DNA from: Cohaesibacter sp. ES.047
GTDB lineage: Bacteria > Pseudomonadota > Alphaproteobacteria > Rhizobiales > Cohaesibacteraceae
Assembly (NCBI RefSeq): GCF_900215505.1
Contig: NZ_LT907844.1
Location: 992,001 to 1,056,000, forward strand
Reading direction: 5' to 3'
DNA length: 64,000 nucleotides
Shown in pieces: positions 57,843-64,000 of this stretch. The notes beneath the pieces are model-generated. The model ran no database searches and was not told the DNA's origin. It saw only the letters and a list, made by a program, of their open reading frames with translations. Both the position numbers and the translations under genes were made by a program. Each line of letters begins with the position of its first letter. Position 1 is the stretch's first letter.

Positions 57843-58841
57843 ATGATCCGTATCGGTCTACTGGGAGCCGGCCGCATTGGCCAAATGCACGCAAGAGCAG
57901 TGAGTGATCTTGACAAGGTGGAGATTGTCGCTGTTCATGATCCGCGCGACGAGGCTGCCGCATGGGTACAGGCAATGACCGGGGCTGCCCGCGCCACAAC
58001 CATGGAAATTGTCGACGATCCGGATATCGATGCCGTGATTATCGCCTCTTCGACCGATCATCATGCCGAGCAGATTTTGGAAGCCGCCAATGGTGGCAAG
58101 CACATCTTCTGTGAAAAGCCGATCGACATGAACCTGAGCAAGGTGCGTGAGTGCGTAGAGGCAATCGAAAAGGCCGGTGTCATTGCGATGATGGGCTTTA
58201 ACCGCCGGTTCGACACCAACTTCGATGCGGTCAAGCGCAACATCCTGAATGGTGAAGTGGGTGAAGTTGAGCTGGTGCAGATCACCTCTCGCGACCCTTC
58301 CGCTCCCTCGATCGACTATCTCAAGACATCGGGCGGTATTTTCGTCGACATGATGATCCTCGACTTCGACATGGCGCGCTATGTGCTGGATGATGAAATC
58401 GACGAAGTCTATGCCACCGGTTCGGTGCTGACGGATCCGGAAATCGGCAAAATCGGTGATCTGGATACCGTCGCGGTGACCCTCAAGTCCAAGTCGGGCA
58501 AGATTGCCGTGATCACCAACAGCCGCCGGTCGAGCTATGGCTATGACCAGCGCGTCGAGGTGCATGGATCGAAAGGCATGGTGCGCGCCAACAACTTGCG
58601 CGGCACGGCTGTGACGATTGCCAACCACGAAGGATACCGCAGTGACCCGCTGCTCGATTTCTTCATGGAGCGTTATGCACTGGCCTACAAGAAAGAGCTG
58701 CAGACCTTCTGTCGGCTTGTGGCCGGGCAGGAGCAAGAGCACTATCCGGACCATATCGATGGTCTCAGGGCTCAGGAACTCGCCATGGCAGCATGGGAGT
58801 CCTACAAGAAAGGCAAAGCCATCAAGATTGGCAAAAAGTGA
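57843..58841 (+). CDS. iolG: Inositol 2-dehydrogenase-like GFO/IDH/MocA oxidoreductase
   Basis: Cytoplasmic NAD-dependent dehydrogenase of 332 residues. I chose ATG 57843, eight bases after GGAG (57831-57834), so that the Rossmann loop IGLLGAGRIGQMHAR starts at residue 4. The catalytic region has FCEKPIDMNLSKV (Lys, about 94-106), MMGFNRRFDTNF (about 118-129) and GGIFVDMMILDFDMARY (Asp, about 168-184; YxxxxD-type replaced by DMMILD). These match IolG. No other inositol genes are in the window, so the substrate could be another cyclitol or sugar. Confidence 0.87.
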   Translation: MIRIGLLGAGRIGQMHARAVSDLDKVEIVAVHDPRDEAAAWVQAMTGAARATTMEIVDDPDIDAVIIASSTDHHAEQILEAANGGKHIFCEKPIDMNLSKVRECVEAIEKAGVIAMMGFNRRFDTNFDAVKRNILNGEVGEVELVQITSRDPSAPSIDYLKTSGGIFVDMMILDFDMARYVLDDEIDEVYATGSVLTDPEIGKIGDLDTVAVTLKSKSGKIAVITNSRRSSYGYDQRVEVHGSKGMVRANNLRGTAVTIANHEGYRSDPLLDFFMERYALAYKKELQTFCRLVAGQEQEHYPDHIDGLRAQELAMAAWESYKKGKAIKIGKK

Positions 58842-58937
58842 GATCGCCGGGCATCGGCGCGGTGCCTGAAACCGTCTCACGTTTATGAAGATCATGGCAT
58901 GGTCAGCACCCTTGGTTGCTGGCCATTCTTTTTGGGA

Positions 58938-61739
58938 TCAGCCGACGTTGATCGCGGCGGGTGTATGCTGCTGATCGAACAAGTGGACGGTGAAGTCATC
59001 GTTGGTCATCGGTTTGCCAAAGAAAAAGCCCTGGCCGATCTGGCAGCCAGCGATCTTGACCGCCTCGGCCTGCGCTTCGGTTTCCATGCCCTCGGCGACC
59101 ACTGTGATGTCGAACCCGCGTGCCAGCGCGACTATCGCATTGATGATGGCGAGGGAATCAAGGGACCGGGGCAGGTCCTTGACGAAGGCCCGGTCGATCT
59201 TGATCTTGTCGAGCGGGAACTGGTGGATGTAGCTCAGCGACGAATAGCCGGTGCCGAAATCATCCAGCGCAATTTTGATGCCTTCTTCCCGGATGGCATT
59301 GAGCTGGGTAATGACGGCATCGGGGGCGGCGATGAAAAGGGATTCTGTGATTTCGATATGAAGACGATCCTTCGCAAGACCGGATTGTGCAAGGGCTGTT
59401 CGGATGTCGTCAAGGATATTGGACCGGGTGAACTGGACCGCCGAGACGTTGACCGCCACGGTGACGTCCTCGGGCCATGTCATGGCATCACGACAGGCGC
59501 TTTCGAGGATCCAGCGCCCGAGTTCAACGATCATGCCATTCTCCTCGACAATCGGAATGAAGATATCAGGACGAATTGACCCAAGGTCGGCATGGTTCCA
59601 GCGGATCAGGGCCTCGCAGCCGATCGTGACCCCGGTTCTGAGGTTGACTTGCGGCTGGTAGTACAGCTCGAATTCGCTGCGATCGAGGGCACCTATGATC
59701 TCGCCTTCGAGCTCGCGCCGATGCAGCACGTCAGCGGCGAGATCGGATGTGTAGAGCAGGTGGCCGGCTCCCGTTTCCTTTGAGCGCAGCAGAGCCACTG
59801 TTGCGGCCCTGACCAGGTCTTCCGTGTTGATGCCGCTCTGATGCAGGTCAGCGACACCAATGTGGCAACCGATCGTGACGTCGTGGCCACGCACTGAATA
59901 ACGTGCCTCGACACTGCTGGCGCGAATGGCTGTTGCCAACCGGGCGGCCTGATCGCTCGTGGCACCAAAGGCGCAGAGCAGGAATGTCTTCTGATCGGCG
60001 CAGCCAACGACCTCAAAGCCTTCCAATCGGGCGAGATTGGCACCGACCTTGCGCATCAGTTCGTCCAGATATCCGGGCCCGAGCGATTGCGTGATCTTTT
60101 GCATGCGGCTGCCCTGACAGGCGAAGACAAGCACTTTGTTGTCCCGTGCATCGCCCTGTCGCCGGGTTCGTAACCGCTCGTCGACCGCGGTGCAGAAGCC
60201 GGATTGGTTGAGCAGGTCCGTCACGGGATCATGGTCCGCGAGATATTCCAGCCGCAGCTGCTCCTTGTGTGCATTGGTGATATCGTTGAACATCATCGTG
60301 ATCACATGCCGGTCGCGCGTATGTTCGTCCTGATTGGTCGTCACGACGGATGGGGTGATGGAATATTCCAAATATCGACAGTCGTCACCTTCGCCGATCT
60401 CAAGGGTTTTGAGGGCTTCATCCCGTTCGTTCAGATCCAAATATATCGGTGCCTTATTCAGCACATCGATCATTTCGAGCGGCATGCAGTCATCGATGAA
60501 GAGGCCGTCTTCTGGCTCATAGCCAAGCCGGTGGAGGATGGCCTTGGCCTGCTCGCTGATTTCCAGAATGCGTCCCTGTTCCGTGATGATGACAATCCCG
60601 GAAAAGCTGTCCTTGATGATCGTTTGCAAGAAAGCCGAGATGCTTGCGTTTCTGCGTTGGGACAGGCTGAGAAGCAGGTCCTTGAAGCGGATTTCAAACA
60701 GGGTCAGAACAATGGCCGAGCCGATGATCTGCGCCTGCATCATGGCCGTTGGCAGGAGAACCGGCTCAATGAGATAGATGACGAAGCTGACCACCTCTAG
60801 GCATAAGGAGAGGCCGATGAGCCCTGCGTACTTCCAATAGGAATTGACGCGCCGGCTGAGCGTGAGAAAGAGGATGGGTATGAGGGCAAACGCCGACATG
60901 AGCGACGTCCAGAAGGACGGAGCCATGCTCATAGCGCGACCATTGATCAGATTTTCTGCGGCCAGAATCTGCATTTTCGGCCCCGAGATCATGCCCAGAG
61001 CCGGAACCGTCATCATATCGCGTAGCTCGACAGCGCCTGCGCCGACCAGAACCTTGCGCTGATCAAGAGCGCCCTGAGGCAATTGACCTTTCAAAAGGTC
61101 AATGACCGAAAAGGTCGGAATGGTGTCGGGGTCCATGCCATAATCGACGATGAAGGTGCCCGGAACGATGGAATTGACCCCGCCCAAAAGACTGGAGAGC
61201 GACGGGTAAGCCGCGCCGTCCACTTCCTGAGCAAACGGGAAGTTGCGGACGACCCCATCCGCGTCGGCAAGGATGTTGACTGTTGCGAGCCAGGCGTTTT
61301 CCTCAAGGGCTGCGATGGGACGATTGGTTTTAACCTCTGCGGAGCTCATGTCAGCGGTGTTGTGCTGCTGAAACATTGCGAGCGTCACAGGACCTTCGGC
61401 GTTGATCAATGCTTGCCCGAAGGCCTTGTCTTCTTCGGGCGAGGAGGAGGCGCTGAAATCGATGTCGAAAGCCAGCTCTTCTGCCCCCGCGGCGAAGGTC
61501 TTTTCGATGATTTCGCCATAGACGGAGCGCTTCCAGGGCCATGTGCCGATTTCAGTGAGGCTTTTGTTGTCGATTTCAAGCAGGGCGATGCGCCCGGATG
61601 CCGGTTTTTTATCCAGCAGCATGCGCTTCTCGGCCAGAAAGTGATCGAGATAGTAGAAAAGCCCATTGTCACTTGCGATGGCGCAACTGAGGAAAACTGC
61701 CAATATGGCCAAGAATCGGTATGGAGCGAAGGATTTCAT
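58938..61739 (-). CDS. CHASE2-PAS-degenerate GGDEF-EAL cyclic-di-GMP phosphodiesterase
   Basis: Membrane signalling protein of 933 residues. An N-terminal membrane segment (about 8-28) is followed by a periplasmic CHASE2 domain (about 35-275) and three membrane segments (about 285-355). A PAS-like domain comes next (about 370-490, SFSGIVIITEQGRILEISE). The GGDEF domain (about 505-655) is degenerate: GCADQ stands where GGDEF should be, so it should not make c-di-GMP. The EAL domain (about 670-920) keeps CEALIRWNH, the Asn in AVNVSAVQF, DDFGTGYSSLSYI and Lys in KIDRAFVKDL, consistent with active hydrolysis. It probably lowers c-di-GMP in response to an extracytoplasmic signal. Confidence 0.92.
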   Translation of the reverse strand: MKSFAPYRFLAILAVFLSCAIASDNGLFYYLDHFLAEKRMLLDKKPASGRIALLEIDNKSLTEIGTWPWKRSVYGEIIEKTFAAGAEELAFDIDFSASSSPEEDKAFGQALINAEGPVTLAMFQQHNTADMSSAEVKTNRPIAALEENAWLATVNILADADGVVRNFPFAQEVDGAAYPSLSSLLGGVNSIVPGTFIVDYGMDPDTIPTFSVIDLLKGQLPQGALDQRKVLVGAGAVELRDMMTVPALGMISGPKMQILAAENLINGRAMSMAPSFWTSLMSAFALIPILFLTLSRRVNSYWKYAGLIGLSLCLEVVSFVIYLIEPVLLPTAMMQAQIIGSAIVLTLFEIRFKDLLLSLSQRRNASISAFLQTIIKDSFSGIVIITEQGRILEISEQAKAILHRLGYEPEDGLFIDDCMPLEMIDVLNKAPIYLDLNERDEALKTLEIGEGDDCRYLEYSITPSVVTTNQDEHTRDRHVITMMFNDITNAHKEQLRLEYLADHDPVTDLLNQSGFCTAVDERLRTRRQGDARDNKVLVFACQGSRMQKITQSLGPGYLDELMRKVGANLARLEGFEVVGCADQKTFLLCAFGATSDQAARLATAIRASSVEARYSVRGHDVTIGCHIGVADLHQSGINTEDLVRAATVALLRSKETGAGHLLYTSDLAADVLHRRELEGEIIGALDRSEFELYYQPQVNLRTGVTIGCEALIRWNHADLGSIRPDIFIPIVEENGMIVELGRWILESACRDAMTWPEDVTVAVNVSAVQFTRSNILDDIRTALAQSGLAKDRLHIEITESLFIAAPDAVITQLNAIREEGIKIALDDFGTGYSSLSYIHQFPLDKIKIDRAFVKDLPRSLDSLAIINAIVALARGFDITVVAEGMETEAQAEAVKIAGCQIGQGFFFGKPMTNDDFTVHLFDQQHTPAAINVG

Positions 61740-61872
61740 GCCGGTCCGGTGCTGCGCTTCGGTTGGTTTGCAGGCACCATTCTAGGGCGGAAAACTTTGC
61801 CAAATCCTAGGCTTTGGACAGGGGCGTCCTCTTTCTGACCTCAGGGTTAGCAAAACCTTGCCGGAAACCTTT

Positions 61873-62667
61873 TCAGGCCTTCATCGCGGCGATCAGCTGC
61901 GCGATCCGCTCCGCATTAGCGTGCGCAATGCGGCCATCTGAATGGTGAAGGTTGTTCTCAAACCCGATCCGCACCTTTCCGCCGCGCCGCATCGCGTCAA
62001 GAAGGCAATCGGTCTCGCCCTGACCAAAGGCGCAACAGGCCCAATCCGCTCTGACATCAAGATGGTTTTCGAGGCGTTCGAGCGCTGCCATGAAGGGATC
62101 AAGATCTTCCGGGGAGGATTGCTGGCCGGCGGTGTAGCGTCCCAGTACGAACAGGAACTGCAGCCTGGACCTTGGCACAATATTGCGGCTGCACAGATCG
62201 GCCAGCCAGTCGATATCAGTCTCGGAGTAGAGGATGTGCTGAATGGCGACATCATGATCCCGCTGTTCGTGATAAAAGCGCGCTATGTCTGGGAGTTCTC
62301 CCTCGCTCAGCATTTCGCGGATCGCGATGGAGACGGCACGCGGCTGAACGTCTCGCACCAGTTTGCGTTGTTGCTCCGGGCTATACAGGCCAACGGCCTC
62401 TGTGGTGATCTGGGCCTGCATGTCTGGGACGGCGCGGGCCAGCTCGGCAAGCAGCTCGCGGTAGAGACCAGCATCAAGGCAGTGCCTTTGCTCAGCATCC
62501 CGCACATGGGCATGGATGCCGTCGGCCCCGGCCTGCCAGCAGGCGCGCGCGTCCTCGACGGTTTCGGCGATGGTGACAGGCAGAGCCGGATGGTCGGCCT
62601 TGGTGCGCCGCGCCCCGTTGGGCGCGACCATGATTTTGGGCAGGGCGCTGTAATCTTGGTTGCTCAA
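61873..62667 (-). CDS. BKACE (DUF849) beta-keto acid cleavage enzyme
   Basis: Zinc-dependent enzyme of 264 residues of the BKACE family, whose known member Kce cleaves 3-keto-5-aminohexanoate with acetyl-CoA. The start MVAPNGARRTKADHPALP is typical. Zinc ligands are His in DGIHAHVRDAEQRH (about 50-63), and a conserved Glu is in RIGFENNLHHSDG (about 230-242). The C-terminus is shorter than in Kce (about 275). Its ATG overlaps the aminotransferase stop by four bases, so both are made together. The actual beta-keto acid is unknown. Confidence 0.88.
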   Translation of the reverse strand: MSNQDYSALPKIMVAPNGARRTKADHPALPVTIAETVEDARACWQAGADGIHAHVRDAEQRHCLDAGLYRELLAELARAVPDMQAQITTEAVGLYSPEQQRKLVRDVQPRAVSIAIREMLSEGELPDIARFYHEQRDHDVAIQHILYSETDIDWLADLCSRNIVPRSRLQFLFVLGRYTAGQQSSPEDLDPFMAALERLENHLDVRADWACCAFGQGETDCLLDAMRRGGKVRIGFENNLHHSDGRIAHANAERIAQLIAAMKA

Positions 62668-63986
62668 GGCAGCACCTGATCGAACGCGGTTTTGAGTTTG
62701 GCGACGATTTCTGCGATGTGCTCATCTTCGATGATGAAAGCCGGAGCGAGCAGGATGTGATCGCCGTTGCCGCCATCAATGGTGCCGCTCATGGGATAGC
62801 AGATAAGCCCCGCTTCGAAGGTCGCCTTCTTGAGGGCTTTGGCAATGGCGCGGGAGGGATCGAAGGGCTTTTTGGTTTCCCGGTCCTCGACGATCTCGAT
62901 GCCGATGAACAGGCCGCGTCCGCGGATGTCGCCCACATGGGAATGCTGGCCAAAGGCTTCGTTGAGCGCGGCGCGCAATTTGATGCCCATTGCGTGGCTG
63001 CGTTCGGCAAGGCAGCCATCGGTGAGCTTAGTCAGCACAGCAAGGGCTGCGGCGCTTGCCGTGGGGTGGCCGATATAGGTGTGGCCATGATGGAAGAAGC
63101 CGCTTCCGTCCTCGATTGCCTTGTAGATGGCACCTGTGCAGAGCATCGCCCCAATGGGCTGATAGCCAGCGCCAAGTCCCTTGGCGATGGTCAGGATGTC
63201 CGGCGAAATGCCATCCTGCTCGCAGGCGAACAATGTTCCGGTGCGGCCCATACCGCACATGACTTCATCGAGAATGAGCAGAATGCCGTATTTGTCGCAA
63301 ATCTCGCGAATGCGTTTGAAGTAGCCCTCGACAGGGGCCAGCGCACCAGAGGTTGCGCCTACCACCGGCTCTGCAATAAAGGCCATGACTTCATCAGCGC
63401 CGATGCGGTTTATTTCCGCTTCGAGTTCATTGGCAACCCGTTGGCCATAGTCAAACGCACTCTCGCCGGGCTGGCGATCACGATATTCGTAGCAGGGACT
63501 GATATGGCTGGTCTCGATCATCAAGGGGGCAAAGGGTTTGCGCCGCCACATGTTGCCGCCTGCAGACAGGGCACCAAGCGTGTTGCCATGATAGCTCTGG
63601 CGGCGGGCGATGATGCGGTGCCGCTGCGGCTCGCCGATCTCGATGAAATATTGTCGTGCAAGCTTGATGCCTGCTTCCACCGCCTCGGACCCACCCGATA
63701 CGAGATAGACGCGATCAAGCCCCTCCGGCGCGTGGGCGATCAGCTTGTCAGCGAGGGCTTCGGCGGGCTTGGAGGTGAAAAATCCTGTATGAGCAAAGGG
63801 GATGACTTCGATCTGTTCGTGGATTGCCTTGAGGACATCAGGGTCGCTGTGACCAAGGCACGAGACCGCTGCGCCACCCGATCCATCGAGGTATTTTTTG
63901 CCATTGACATCAAATAAATAGACGCCTTCTCCATGGTCAATGGTCGGGGGGAGGGCTTTGGTATGACGTGGAAACAAATGTGACAT
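62664..63986 (-). CDS. Class III PLP aminotransferase
   Basis: Cytoplasmic aminotransferase of 440 residues, complete in the window. It has YLDGSGGAAVSCLGHSDP (about 32-49), the PLP phosphate site SGGSEAVEAGIKLARQY (about 97-113), YHGNTLGALSAGG (about 130-142), DEVMCGMGRTG with the PLP Asp (about 240-250) and Lys in TIAKGLGAGYQPIGA (about 268). It follows the omega-amino acid/acetylornithine type. Coupled translation to the BKACE gene suggests that it makes or uses the beta-keto acid, for example by transaminating a beta-amino acid. Confidence 0.92.
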   Translation of the reverse strand: MSHLFPRHTKALPPTIDHGEGVYLFDVNGKKYLDGSGGAAVSCLGHSDPDVLKAIHEQIEVIPFAHTGFFTSKPAEALADKLIAHAPEGLDRVYLVSGGSEAVEAGIKLARQYFIEIGEPQRHRIIARRQSYHGNTLGALSAGGNMWRRKPFAPLMIETSHISPCYEYRDRQPGESAFDYGQRVANELEAEINRIGADEVMAFIAEPVVGATSGALAPVEGYFKRIREICDKYGILLILDEVMCGMGRTGTLFACEQDGISPDILTIAKGLGAGYQPIGAMLCTGAIYKAIEDGSGFFHHGHTYIGHPTASAAALAVLTKLTDGCLAERSHAMGIKLRAALNEAFGQHSHVGDIRGRGLFIGIEIVEDRETKKPFDPSRAIAKALKKATFEAGLICYPMSGTIDGGNGDHILLAPAFIIEDEHIAEIVAKLKTAFDQVLP

Positions 63987-64000
63987 GAAATTGCCTATAG

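Overview
The window looks like chromosomal DNA of an alphaproteobacterium, most probably a marine member of the Hyphomicrobiales/Rhizobiales (a Cohaesibacter-, Pseudovibrio- or Labrenzia-like organism). The basis is moderately high GC coding sequence, ChvE-GguA-GguB sugar transport, a monomeric isocitrate dehydrogenase and an rkp-type polyketide/capsule-lipid locus like that of Sinorhizobium. The genus is inference. I see no rRNA, tRNA, CRISPR array, insertion sequence or phage.

Layout. 1-5.75 kb: a peptide-family ABC importer (minus strand, last gene cut by the window edge) divergent from a LacI-type regulator with a palindromic operator between them. 6-14.3 kb: a DMT permease, a MarR-EmrA-EmrB efflux operon, a BCCT transporter with a truncated universal-stress-protein remnant, and succinate-semialdehyde dehydrogenase. 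15-25 kb: an L-arabinose regulon: ChvE-GguA-GguB transporter, AraD, AraA, a true AraC and AraB. Three AraC-like sites built like the E. coli I1-I2 site precede chvE, araD and araB/araC. 25-30 kb: further sugar genes (PfkB kinase, YhcH-like protein, UxuB-like oxidoreductase behind a UxuR/ExuR-like operator, D-2-hydroxyacid dehydrogenase). 30-33.7 kb: the GDP-L-fucose genes manC, gmd and fcl. 33.8-35 kb: metK with a structured leader.

36-48.4 kb is the most distinctive region: a single-module reducing polyketide synthase (KS-AT-DH-MT-ER-KR-ACP, no thioesterase), an alpha-oxoamine synthase, a fusion of a transporter-like membrane domain with a hotdog thioesterase, and a FabI-like reductase. By gene content it resembles the rhizobial rkpA-G-H-I locus that makes a lipid needed for capsular polysaccharide. 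Next to the GDP-fucose genes, this suggests surface-glycan or lipid-anchor synthesis. The start of the PKS holds a perfect 19-bp tandem duplication. It moves the first KS strand out of frame; removing one copy restores a normal KS N-terminus starting at 35994. This is a candidate slipped-strand switch, a recent mutation or an assembly error.

48.5-64 kb: a BisC/TorA-family molybdoenzyme, YjdM, a dCache chemoreceptor, NADP isocitrate dehydrogenase, a YheT-like hydrolase, an IolG-like dehydrogenase, a CHASE2-PAS-degenerate GGDEF-EAL phosphodiesterase, and a translationally coupled class III aminotransferase/BKACE pair.
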